Assembly: GCA_033239125.1 (NCBI GenBank)
Contig: BSWB01000008.1
Location: forward strand, 4,618,001-4,682,000
Direction: 5' to 3'
DNA from: Fagopyrum homotropicum
Lineage: Eukaryota > Streptophyta > Magnoliopsida > Caryophyllales > Polygonaceae
Length of the DNA: 64,000 nucleotides
Part shown: piece after piece, positions 11,044-21,018 of the stretch
Numbering within the stretch: the stretch's first letter is position 1
How the letters are laid out: every line of letters begins with the position of its first letter
Position numbers and translations under genes: made by a program
Notes under the pieces: model-generated
The model's input: only the letters and a program-made list of their open reading frames with translations
What the model was told of the DNA's origin: nothing
Database searches by the model: none

Positions 11044-11182
11044 TTTTATGATCCTAGCTTCTCTCTATTCCCGCCTCCACCAGCGCCGTAGTGATTGATT
11101 GCATGACCGACAGTTTTAGCCGCTCCACCGCCATTTTGTGAGTTTCTTTTTTTTTCTTTTCTTTCTTTTCTTTCTTTTATTT

Positions 11183-11225
11183 GAACATTAGGGACAATGT
11201 TCGTCCTAAGTATGGGGTGGGGTGT
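11183..11225 (+). promoter_or_regulatory. Hairpin plus purine tract, internal copy
   Basis: GAACATT and AATGTTC (11183-11189, 11196-11202) form a perfect 7-bp stem around AGGGAC. It is followed by AAGTATGGGGTGGGG. The order matches the hairpin and purine tract that precede the 3' LTR at 12414-12452, and Athila-B has the pair at about 31241-31276. A second plus-strand priming site is one possible role. Confidence 0.5.
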
Positions 11226-12413
11226 GACTAAAAGTTGTAATAACTCTTACTTACTATGTTTACTATCGAGACTATCATTGCATGTTCATTATATTGTTGC
11301 ACGTTTCATTTCTGCATTGCATGAAAAGAGTTTGAAAAACCCATAAAAATTGAAAAATTTTGAAAAATTTTGTGCTTCTAAGGAATTGAGATGATTTCCA
11401 TGATAATCGCTACTTGTGAATTGAGTTTGATGACAATTGCATGCTTAAACGAATAGTAGATTGAAAAGGAATTGAATGAGTTGATTATGCCTCTTTTACA
11501 AGTTTCATAATGTGATGAATGTTACTTAAATCATGTTGAGGAATTGAAGTTGAAATCACACTATAAGTTCTTATGCTTCTTGTTGAGATGATTAAGGCAA
11601 TTCGATTTTTCTTTCTTCTTTCTTTGATCATTTAGCTCCTCATTGAAATATTGACCTCCTTTACCTATCCGGGAATTTGGACAAGTGAATGAAAAAGGCA
11701 TGTTTGATGTGGGAGGGCCATGAGAGCAATTATTTGCAATCAAAAGAATAGAAATAAATTGTAGGTTTGGGGAAGTCAATCATGATGATGAGTAACTCGG
11801 CACCATTCACATAACCGGGTGTTTGTGTCTTGCCAAAGTTGGATTGAGCGATATTCCTAGCGGATTATGGTATGTGCATCAAGGGTTTGAGGCATCTCAA
11901 ATTTGAGAAACGCCAATCTCCTAGGCTTCGGTTTTTGTGCACCTCTATCCATAACTCCAAAAGTAAAGTCGAAAAATGAAAAGAAGAGAGCGAAGCTCTA
12001 AGTTGAAGGTGTTGCGGAAACCGCAAGTGAAGAAGAAAAGAGTAGTGGTCCACTTTCCCGGATTCATGCACCACATTCCTTAAAGTTTCCTTCCCTTTCC
12101 ACATTCTAGACCTTTTTCTTTGAAAGTCCTTAAGATCAAAAGAATGCTATATGACTTGGTGATCTAAATTGAAGTTTCTTATGATTGATTTTGCTAATGT
12201 TTAAAGGTTATGATGTTTGTATGGAAGTTTGATTGATTCATGAGTTTTCTTTACTCTTTACTCTTTGATTAAGTGTATGAAAGTCCTATAAACGATTGAA
12301 GCAAGATTTGAGAATGATCTATTGTTTAGAAAGCACGTTCATCCAAAAGAAGTATAGCTTTGAGAAGGTACACATATTTCATCCTAACTCTTGTTTTAAA
12401 GCTTTTGAAAGAC
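11226..12413 (+). other. Athila-A 3' noncoding region
   Basis: About 1.2 kb without a credible ORF between the extra ORF and the 3' LTR. Most of it is A/T-rich and poorly conserved with Athila-B. The exception is the block at 11787-11945, described separately. Confidence 0.7.
11787..11945 (+). other. Conserved candidate structured RNA domain
   Basis: A block of about 58 nt (GAGTAACTCGGCACCATTCAC, then CGGGT and GTGTCTTGCCAAAGT) is nearly identical at 31832-31889 in the otherwise diverged Athila-B. Downstream, GTGCA (11874-11878) can pair with TGCAC (11938-11942) around a perfect TCTCAAATTTGAGA palindrome (11895-11908). The matching Athila-B positions differ in sequence but still pair. This suggests an RNA element used in packaging, export or 3' processing; the function is unknown. 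Confidence 0.5.
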
Positions 12414-12452
12414 CTTGCTTAGGGGCAAGCAAGTGGTAAGTATGAGGTTATT
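12414..12452 (+). promoter_or_regulatory. Hairpin and polypurine tract before the 3' LTR
   Basis: CTTGCTT (12414-12420) and AAGCAAG (12427-12433) form a perfect stem around AGGGGC. It is followed by GGTAAGTATGAGG and then the LTR at 12453. The purine tract would prime plus-strand synthesis. Athila-B has the same hairpin with a compensated base pair. Confidence 0.7.
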
Positions 12453-14182
12453 TGTTAGCATGAAATATTGTGATATTTTAGGCACGTTTTCTAAGTGTAT
12501 TTGATTCATATTGATAGTCATCGATTGAGCATTGATGCATTTGTGAGCTAGTTTGCCTATAATGTCGATATAGAGATCTACACAAGCTTTATGTTGATTG
12601 TAGGTGATTGAGAGCTATTTCCGAACGGAATCGAGCAAAGATGGAGTTGTTGAGCAATGTCCATGGATTGAGGGCATTCTTAGGAGCAAAAGGAGTGTTA
12701 ACTTGAGGAATGCACGAGGCTAGGGAAGAATCACGTTCTTGCCCTAAACCAGGCTCTAAAATACGGCCGTACCCCTTTCAACGTTCAGTTCCACGGCCGT
12801 GGAACCATGGCTAAGGAAACGTGGTTCATTCCAGCAACTTCTACGGCCGTGGAGAAGATGGTTCAAACCGTGTTGATTCCCACGCTCTAAATTACGGCCG
12901 TGGAACCTTCCACGACCGTGATCTTGGCAATCTTTTTCGCCACACTTTAAGCCACGATCTTTTAAAAGATTGGGCCGGGCCGCTATTTCATCATACACTA
13001 TAAAAGGACGGACGAAGAGAGATTCCGTCACCTCGCTTTAGGCTTACACTTTCGCCCACGCCGCGACTTAGAGATCTTTGCGACTTTGCAAAAGACGTAC
13101 TTTGCGCTCATCCTTGGAGTTGCCCTAATCTCGCACTTTGGTGGAGATTGTGATTGAGATTTCCGGATTGACGGAAGATTCGGAAGGTTATTCGCAAGAA
13201 GATTCCTCTTCTTGTTTAGGTTTGATTTAGAAGACGGATTGACATCCCGTTCTTCCTTCTTATCTAAGATTGTGTTTGTGTGTTCTATTCCGAATCTAGT
13301 AACGATACTTGTTCTTGATTGTGACTTTGAGATTGGTTTGAAGTTTATTGAAGGTTTTCAGAAGTTTTCATCTTTCAATCCTTTAAACTTTGAATTTGAT
13401 ATCATTATGACTATTGTTGGCTAAAAACCCTTAACAATTCTAAGGTGAAGGGTTGAGAGTTGTGGCTTAGATGATGATAGATCGATCATAAACAGATTGG
13501 ACCCTGAGAGTTAAAGAGAATCGCCGACGAACCCTAAATTACGGCCCGTTCTTGAGTCCACGGCCGTGGAACCTCAAGAACTAACCGTGATTTCCCTTAA
13601 GTTTACGAACTTGCTTTTACTTTAATCCAAAGTTAAAAATTTGCTTTAACTTAGTTTAGGCTTGCCTTTTCTAGGTGGTAGTGAAGCCTCAACAACCTCT
13701 ACCTCGATTGTGAGTGTCACAACCGTAATCGGTTAAGTTAGTCTTGATCTTTGGATTATAAGTTTGGGTATTTGACATTAATTCCCACCTTTAGAACCTT
13801 TCTATATTGAAGCCTCAACAACCTTTATAGAGAGCGTCTTGTAAGTGAGTCATATAAGGTTTTTGGAACTTCACCGTACGATTACCTTACATTAGCATAC
13901 CTTTGCATATCTTAACTCTGTCCTTATATCACTAGTATATCTTGAATCGATTGCCACAACTGGATACTTGGATATTTAGGATTGTTGTTTCCCTAATAAT
14001 TTGCAAAGCTCTTACATTTACTTGCTTGATAATCTGAAATTGAATTTGTTCCCCCCAAATCCCTGTGTTCGATACTCTGGAATTCTTGCTTAACTACGTC
14101 GATCCGTACACTGCGGGTTCGCTTGCTTGATTCTAGTTTTATAAATTTAAAGCTTATTTGCACGCACGCTAAGTGGCAAACA
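12453..14182 (+). repeat. Athila-A 3' LTR
   Basis: 1730 bp, begins TGTTAGCATG and ends GGCAAACA. The TATA box is at 12999-13007 and exact palindromes are at 12791-12802 and 13558-13569. It lacks the 8-bp GAATCGAA-type segment found near 2445 in the 5' LTR. It is followed by the TCCTG duplication. Confidence 0.95.
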
Positions 14183-14187
14183 TCCTG
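14183..14187. repeat. Right target-site duplication of Athila-A (TCCTG)
   Basis: This matches 1714-1718 exactly. Removing 1719-14187 restores a continuous gag reading in chromovirus T1. Confidence 0.95.
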
Positions 14188-14415
14188 AACTCCTTACTCC
14201 GGACCTAGCAGTGGTCCCATCCCTAACCTCGGGAACAAAACTCTCAGCCACCTCCTCAGCAAGAGCATCCGCATATGGCGGATCTACAATGGGAGCACGT
14301 CCCCGACTCGGCCTCTCGGCGGCCTACCCACACGTCCCTTTCTCGGAGCTCCTGGAGGAAGGGGTGGTCGGCCCCCTCCTCGCCCAACGTAAGTTGTTGC
14401 TCTCGTGCGCGCCAT
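14183..14415 (-). pseudogene. gag: Chromovirus T1 gag, N-terminal fragment
   Basis: It starts at ATG 14415 on the minus strand, about 305 bp after the primer site. The first residues, MARTRATTYVGRGGGRPPLP, closely match the T2 start MTRTRATAYVGPARGRPPLP at 37197. A frame slip near 14287 breaks the ORF, but the reading resumes in another frame up to the Athila-A insertion at 14183 and continues at 1718-1513. It is the basic, Pro/Gly-rich N-terminus of a gypsy gag. No capsid or pol part of T1 is in the window. Confidence 0.75.
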
Positions 14416-14720
14416 CTGGTAGAGATGTGATCGATATAAGACTACTGTAATTGCTAATAAAGACATAACTAACTTATTACTCTAGGTCACTTCTAAAGGT
14501 CAAAACGTAACTAATAAACACTTGTTATAACAAAAGTCCAATAAACTATGTCATCGACTTCTGCGGAGGTAGTGGTGGTTCGTGCATTCTATCCCAAACC
14601 GTTTATGCTCATGGTTTTGAAAACAAAATTCATTTTAAAAGTTCGGAACCCTTGCGGTTTCCGTTTGTTTGTTTATTCGGCCTTTTTGAAGATAGCGAGT
14701 GCCGTTGTTGCCAAGCTAGG

Positions 14721-14732
14721 GCTCTGATCCAC
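14721..14732 (-). other. Primer-binding site of T1, tRNA-iMet type (degraded)
   Basis: The minus strand reads GTGGATCAGAGC two bases from the LTR end. The intact version in T2 is TGGTATCAGAGC, so T1 has lost a base. It is complementary to initiator tRNA-Met, the usual primer of chromoviruses. Confidence 0.7.
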
Positions 14733-14734
14733 AT

Positions 14735-16616
14735 TGTAATACCCCAAATCCTAGAGGACTCGGAACGCTACGAGTTGGGACCTCACAATGGGTCCCGACC
14801 CTTAGTGTGGCAACAACTTCATCGGACCTTACAACATGACACAAATAAAAAGGCAAAACAACATAGTTGTTTATCATGAGCGAAAGCAAAAGTACAAACT
14901 CAAAACAATCCAGCCGAGTCTCAAAACCAGAATAAACAACATAAGTCTCAAAGACATGAAATAAGATAAACAGTCCCGTCCTATAATGCACGGAACCCCG
15001 GCTGCCCACTACCGCCGGATCACTCGATCGCCTCTCTAACCTGCAAGGCATCTACAAGGCGGTATGAAACCGTTAGCTAACATTCTATGCATAAGTATAA
15101 AGGTAAAAGCACAAACACACAACATACACAATTAACATGTAATACTCAATCCTTTTATTATCTTTAATTAGGTGATAGTCCATTACTAATGATACTTATA
15201 TTGTGACATGAGGGATTCCTAAACCTCGCCCCTATCCCCGTTTACCAACGAGGAATGGTACTAATGCATCTGACCGTCTACCTGACTGGGCTGGTCGTAG
15301 GGAACCTCCTAGCTCTGGCAAGAGCTAGGCAGTTGTGTCACGACCCGTTAACATACACTTGGGTCAATTACGTAATATAATAAAGTCGGCCTAATCCAAT
15401 TTCGTTGTTACTCTAACTAGCAAACACCAATCATACACATCACACTCATACAAGAAGCCAGCTAAGTAAGTCCGTGGACTTACCAGTCTCCGAAGCACAA
15501 ACGATCACCTCACTCTCAAGATCCCTCGGGAAAACGCACAACGCTTGTTCAAGACAAGACACACAATCAAACCACACTATAGTCCACTAGAAGTTTTTGG
15601 ACTTCTAGGCTCAACCTCCTCAACAACCTAGTCCAAGAAGACTACACTCTCAGTCCATGACCTTTCCAACTCTCAACATAAAGATACACACAATGGTTTC
15701 TTCCACAAAGCTCTAATCGAACACCTCAACAACCAACCACCAACGAGACGTACGTAACTAACACTAGACCTCTAAGGTCTAGCCACTGTATGGCATTCCA
15801 GTTCAACTACTCTGAGCCAGCCTAGCATGCTTCGAAGCTACGACAACTTAAGGAATGGAAGAAGGAAAGAAAGGAACAAGATTCGGGACTCATTGGTGCA
15901 AAACTGCCCCCGCGCCTGACTGAGCCCGCCCCTGCGCCTATCTGTGTAGAGCGTCCGTCTGTTGAGTTCTTCGATTGTGCAGCCGGTCTCCTAGAGTCTC
16001 CTTTGGTACTATGAACGTCTTCCACCTCTCACACTTGGTCTTAGTCTACCTCTAAGGTCTAGCTTCGTCATCATACCAACAAGACAACAATAGATCGTTG
16101 AGCAAAGATTCTTAAAGATCTTCCATTCAAGCCATGGAAGAGGAAGGAAGAAAGAAGAAGGAAAGAGGAGGAGGAAGGAGTCTTACCCTCGTCACGTCAT
16201 TGTAGTTCCGGCCTCAAGGAAGGTGGATCCAAGCTGGAGAAAGCAAAGAGAAGAATAGAGGAGAAGGATGGAGAAGAAGAATGCAAGGAGGTGAGGTTTG
16301 GAGGAGGGAAACAAAGTAACGTGAAAAGAAATGAGGGGAGGAGGAGAATGGGCTGCATAAAGGAGGGAGTATATCAAAGGTCCTCAACCACCAACTCCCT
16401 AAGCAATTAAAGAGATGAGTTAAAAGGACAGGAAGGCGGACGGTCGCTCAAAACTCTACTACCCCGCCCTCGCGTGTCATCACCCCTGCGGGAATCCTGG
16501 CCGCACCTGCGGCCTGCTCGACTGTATTGTCTAAGCCGCAAGGGCGTGAGCCCTTGTGCACGGCTTCTACTCTCCTCTAACACTATCAAAGCGTAACGAA
16601 AAATCCGGTCGCTACA
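14735..16616 (-). repeat. Chromovirus T1 5' LTR, reverse orientation
   Basis: 1882 bp. On the minus strand it starts TGTAGCGACCGGATTTTTCG at 16616 and ends GGGGTATTACA at 14735. It shares long stretches with the T2 LTR (37617-39985), for example the CCCCGTCCTATAATG block near the inner end. Its outer end abuts an R-type LTR, so T1 inserted into R1. Small ORFs here are not credible. Confidence 0.8.
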
Positions 16617-17068
16617 AAGAAAAACCAAGATATACTTACTAGAACCTTTATCTATTGTATCTAAACACAAGAAATGAATTACCTTAGCCTTTTCTTCTTC
16701 AACCCTACACAAGTTTTTAAATCGAGCCAAGCACAAGGAGAGACTAAAATCGACTAGGAGCACCAATCTCTAAGGTGATTAACACACACAAGAACAACCT
16801 AACAAGGACTCATAACGATTAAATGAAAAGCTCTCATTTTTATTGAATTGAAATGAATAAAACGAATACTTCATAAATGAAGCAACGAGTATCTCTCAAA
16901 ATAGTGGCCGAAAAATCTTTCTTAAGAAGTCTTTTATTGCCTAAATAGCCTCCAAATAAATGAATAAAAATAATCCTACATAAATATTAGATAAAAGATA
17001 CCTTTAGAATGTCTAGAGCTTAAAGGTATTACATTGTCTCATAAAAATAATTAGAAGCTTCAAAAGCT
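16617..17068 (-). repeat. R1 chromovirus 3' LTR, partial, reverse
   Basis: Minus-strand sequence with GAGATACTCGTTGCTTCATTT, GTGAGTCCTTG-like and GGTTGTTCTTGTGTGTG stretches. It matches the plus-strand R2 LTR at about 20300-20740 but is clearly diverged. It follows directly on the R1 pol tail and is cut by T1 at 16616. Confidence 0.75.
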
Positions 17069-19925
17069 TCAACTCTTATCTTCCTTTCCATCCTCATACG
17101 TGTATGGCCTCTTCTCTATCGTCTCCATGGTTGTAATCGTCATCAATGTGATTAAGGAATACTTAGACACACAAAGATAACTAATGGTCTCCTTAGGAGA
17201 TAAAGATTCCAACAAGCTAGAAACCTCTTCTTGAATGGTCGTTTCTTTGGATCTAGTGATTGTTCCTTTCATGGTAGGCTTGTAGGTAATGGTAATGGTT
17301 GAGACTCCTTCTCCTTGATAGATCTTGCCCTTGATCTCGTGATTAGTCCTTGTGTAGTAGGTGTTGTTGGAGATGGTCCCTCATCATACTCCCCTTCTTG
17401 AAAAGGATTCGACCTCGAATCATCACCATGATCATCACTAGACACAACAGGACTCAAGTCTCCTACATTGAACGTAGGGCTCATGGCATAGTCCTCCGGA
17501 AGCTCCAATACATAAGCGTTGTTGCCAACCTCACGTAGCACCTTGAATGATCCATCTCCTCATGGTGACAACTTCGATTTGTGCTTCTCCGGGAGCCTTT
17601 CTTTCCTTAGATGCAACCAAACTAGATCTCCTAGCTCGAATAGCAATTCCTTGCGGTTTTTATTAGCCTTGTCCGCAACTAAATTCCTTTCTCCTCTAGC
17701 CTTTTGCTTGTCTTAGCATGTAATTCCTGGATGAATGTCACTTGTTTTCCTGCATTAAAATCTACTCGCTCCTCTAAAGGCAACGATATAAGATCAAAAG
17801 GGGTCAAAGGATTCAACTCATACACACACTCAATAGGTGTTAGGTTAGTAGAAAAATGTAATCTTTGATTATAAGCAAACTCGACATGAGGCAAGACATC
17901 TTCTCAAACATTCAAATTATCCTTCAAAACAACCCACAAGATGGAAGCTAAAGTCCTATTAGTAACCTCCGTTCGACCATCTGTTTGAGGATGACTAGAA
18001 CTCAAAAATAACAACTTAGTTCCTATCTTTTCCCTAAAGAGTCTTCCAAAATAAATTAAGGAACTTAACATCTCTATCACTATCTATAATCCTAGGTATG
18101 CAATGTAATCTAACTACTTCCCTAAAGAACAAGTTAGCTACATTATAAGCATTATCGGTCTTATGACAAGCAATAAATTAGGCCATCATGGAGAAACGAT
18201 CTACTAACATCTCTATCACTCACTATTATCCTAGGTATGCAATATAATCTAACTACTTCCCTAAAGAACAAGTTAGCTACATTATAAGCATCATCGGTCT
18301 TATGACAAGCAATAAATTAGGCCATCATAGAGAAACGATCTACAAACACAAAAATCAAATATCTCCCCTTCTTAGTCCTAGGTAACCCTACAACACATTC
18401 CATACTAATGTCTAACTAAGGTGATGTAGGCGTAGGTAAAGGGTAATACAAGCCATGAGGTTTAGCCTTAGCCTTTAAACACACAAGAGATCTCTTAATC
18501 ACGTTCTCTACATCCTTAAGCATATAAGGCCAATAAAAATATGATTGCAACATGTGATATGTCTTATCCCTCCCAAAATGTCCCTTTAAGCCTCCCATAT
18601 AGGCTTCCTCAACAAGGAATAACCTAAGGAAACATCTAGAAATACACACCTTATCAACCTTAAAAGAAATCCTTCAAACAAGTAGAACTTATCTAAAGAA
18701 CATCGAAACTTAAAATGCTTATAGATGTCTCCAAAATCAACATCATCAACATATAGATCCTTAATGTAATAGAAACCTAAAACCTTATAATCCATAGTAG
18801 TGATCAAAAAATGTCTCATAGAAGGAGCATCAACTACAACATTATCCGTACCCTTCTTTTACTTAATGATACAAGGAAAAGTCTCTATAAACTCCATCCA
18901 TCTACCATGCATTCTATCTAACTTATCTTGACTCCTAAAATGCTTCAAGGACTCATGATCGGTACATAAGACAATTTCATTAGGCCAAAGATAATGCTGC
19001 CATGTCTTAAAAACTCAAAATAATGCACAAAACTCCTTATCATATGTAGAGTAATTTAAGAACGCTCCTTTCAACTTTTCACTAAAAACACAAGTGACTT
19101 ACCTTCTTGCATAAGTACTCCTCCAATGCCAATTCCGGAAGCATCACATTCGACTTCAAAAGGTTTAATGAAGTCAGGAAGTGCTAGAAGTGGTACATGG
19201 GACAACCGCCACTTCAACTCCTTAAATGCCATCTCTTGAGCATCTCCCCACACAAATGACACCTTCTTCTTTGTCAAAGAAGTAATGGGGATGCTATGGT
19301 GTTAAAATCTTGCACGAATATCCTATAGAAGGTGACAAGGCCGTGTAAGTTGCGTACATGTCCGATGGTGGTAGGTGTTGGCCACTCTTGTATGTCCTTG
19401 ATCTTCTCTTCATCCAACTCTAAACCTCTAGTACTCACTACAAAACCAAGGAAAACAAATTGATTTGTGATAAACTCACGTTTCTTAATATTAACATACA
19501 TAGATTCAATTCTAAGAGTTCCAAATACTTCCCTTAAGTGCCCTTCATGTTCCTCTAGTGATTTATTATTGATGAGGATGCAACATAGTAAACCATTACA
19601 AATTTGCCAATATAGTGATGTAGCACATGATTTATCAACCTCATGAATGTGCTAGGAGCATTATTCAAGCCAAATGGCAAAACTAACCACTCATAGAGAC
19701 CAAACTTAGTCTTGAATGTTGTCTTCCATTCACCTCCTTCCCGTATTCTAATTTGGTGATATCCAATCTTAAGGTCAATTTTAGAGAACAAGGTGGATCC
19801 ATTAAGCTCATCTAACATATCATCTAATCTAGGGATGGGATGGCGGTACTGTATAGTGATGCTATTATATTCCCTACAATCAACGCACATCATCCATGTA
19901 TTATCCTTCTTAGGTACTAATGAGG
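17069..19925 (-). pseudogene. pol: R1 chromovirus pol remnant (RT to integrase tail)
   Basis: Minus-strand pieces in gypsy order. RT is at 19925-19560 (LVPKKDNTW, CVDCREYN, RHPIPRLDDMLDE, FGLNNAPSTFM), but the catalytic YxDD region is garbled. The RT-RNase H connection is at 19501-19274 and RNase H starts at 19180 (CDASGIGIGGVLMQEGK). The integrase zinc region is at 18620-18430 (HFGRDK...; the second cysteine pair is poor). The integrase core is at 18400-17680 with a tandem duplication. The C-terminal tail to 17069 has NNAYVLELP, FNVGDLSP and NPFQEGEYDE motifs. Many stops and shifts are present. The motif style fits the Reina/CRM group of chromoviruses. It is old and non-functional, and RT joins an inverted copy at 19925. 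Confidence 0.8.
18067..18344 (-). repeat. 139-bp tandem duplication in the R1 integrase core
   Basis: Copies at 18067-18205 and 18206-18344 are nearly identical (both contain TAGCTACATTATAAGCAT and GTCTTATGACAAGCAATAAA). They encode the same part of the integrase core twice, around the catalytic SDRD segment. The few differences show the duplication is not brand new. Confidence 0.85.
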
Positions 19926-20218
19926 GACCATCCCCAACACTTTCCATTCATGGACCAATCACTAGAGCAAGAGCAAGAGCATTGAAGGAGAAGGAGTTGA
20001 CATCATCTTCAAGGCCTATCATGGAAGGATCTATCACTGCATCAAGATCAAGATCAAGATCAAGATCCATCCAAGAAGAGGTTGCTAGCTTATTGGCATC
20101 ATGTACATCTAAGGAGACTCTACTTGTGTCTAATTCTTCTTTATTTACATTAATATCTATTGTAGAGGAGCCAAACATGTGTGAAGATGATCAAGGAAGC
20201 AAGGAAATGGCCAACTGA
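19926..20218 (+). pseudogene. R-type pol C-terminal tail, plus strand
   Basis: The plus-strand reading GPSPTLSIHGPITRARARALKEKE parallels the R1 minus-strand tail (GPSPTTPTTQGLITRSRARSIKEKE), so it is the last part of another R-type pol. An (ATCAAG)n run at about 20042-20070 encodes an SRSRSR stretch. It ends at a TGA at 20216-20218, just before the LTR. It faces R1 RT head to head at 19925. Confidence 0.7.
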
Positions 20219-21003
20219 GATTTACAAGTGTACAGCCGAGAAATTCAACCATCCAATTGAGATATTGATATATCTTAAAGTCGATATTATTTTGAATTTT
20301 ACCGAGATTTATAATAAATCTAGATAAGATTATAGTTCGTTATTTTTATACCTTTAAAATTGTAAACATTCTAAATGTTTTAATTTCTATCCTATACTTT
20401 ATAGGATTATTTGAGTCGTTTATCTTTGAGGAATTTCGGCCTATAAAGAGCCTTAGGAGGCCGAGAATTCAGCTTAGTTGATTTTGATATTTGATTTCTA
20501 CATTATTGTGAGATACTCGTTGCTTCATTTACGAAGTATGCGTTTTATTCATTCATATTCAATAAAAAAGAGAGCCTTTGATTGAACCGTTGTGAGTCCT
20601 TGCTAGGTTGTTCTTGTGTGTGTGTTAATCTTCTTAAATATTGGTGCTACTAGTCAAACTAGTCCCTCCTTGTGCTTGTCTCAATTTGAAGGCTTGTTTA
20701 AGGTTGAAGAAAGAAGGGTTAAGGTAGCTCTTAGTTGAGGATTTTGATCCAATTGGTCAAGGTTCTTTGCAAGTTTATATCTTGGTTCTATCTTCCTATA
20801 TTTTCCATCAAGTTCATTCCATTGTCATCTTCTTTATCTTACCATTATCTTCCATAACATTCACATTCTCTTTCTCCGAATTTTCACAAATCTCGGCCTT
20901 ACCATTAAGAAATATTGCCTAAGATTTGCACTGAGATTTGCTTATGTCATCGATTTCGTGGACTTCTATCTAATCGAGAAACTACGACATCAACCCCTCA
21001 TCA
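20219..21003 (+). repeat. R2 chromovirus LTR
   Basis: It shares the GAGATACTCGTTGCTTCATTT and GGTTGTTCTTGTGTGTG blocks with the reverse R1 LTR and ends ...CCTCATCA just before a primer site. The left edge is uncertain, within about 60 bp. It follows an R-type pol tail and precedes an R-type leader and gag, so it may be shared by two tandem elements. Confidence 0.6.
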
Positions 21004-21006
21004 AAG

Positions 21007-21018
21007 TGGTATCAAATA
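21007..21018 (+). other. Primer-binding site of R2, tRNA-Met-like (diverged)
   Basis: TGGTATCAAATA lies shortly after the LTR end. The first eight bases match the initiator tRNA-Met primer site TGGTATCAGAGC. Confidence 0.5.

Larger units (their letters stand above)
1719..14182 (+). mobile_element. Complete Athila-type LTR retrotransposon (Athila-A)
   Basis: A 12,464-bp element with TG...CA LTRs (1719-3455 and 12453-14182), a tRNA-Asp primer site, gag, protease, RT, RNase H and integrase in gypsy order, an extra ORF downstream of pol, and a purine tract before the 3' LTR. The extra sense ORF after integrase and the tRNA-Asp primer site are typical of the plant Athila lineage. By eye the two LTRs differ at roughly 20 positions in 1.73 kb, mostly C/T and G/A changes, which suggests a fairly recent insertion. 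The copy is not autonomous as read: the capsid core of gag is missing, gag has a stop, integrase lacks the two zinc-binding cysteines, and the pol end is frameshifted. It sits inside the gag of chromovirus T1. Confidence 0.95.

Noticed and set aside
20042..20070. (ATCAAG)n microsatellite as a regulatory array
   Set aside because: It lies in the pol tail and encodes an Ser/Arg run; ordinary slippage explains it.
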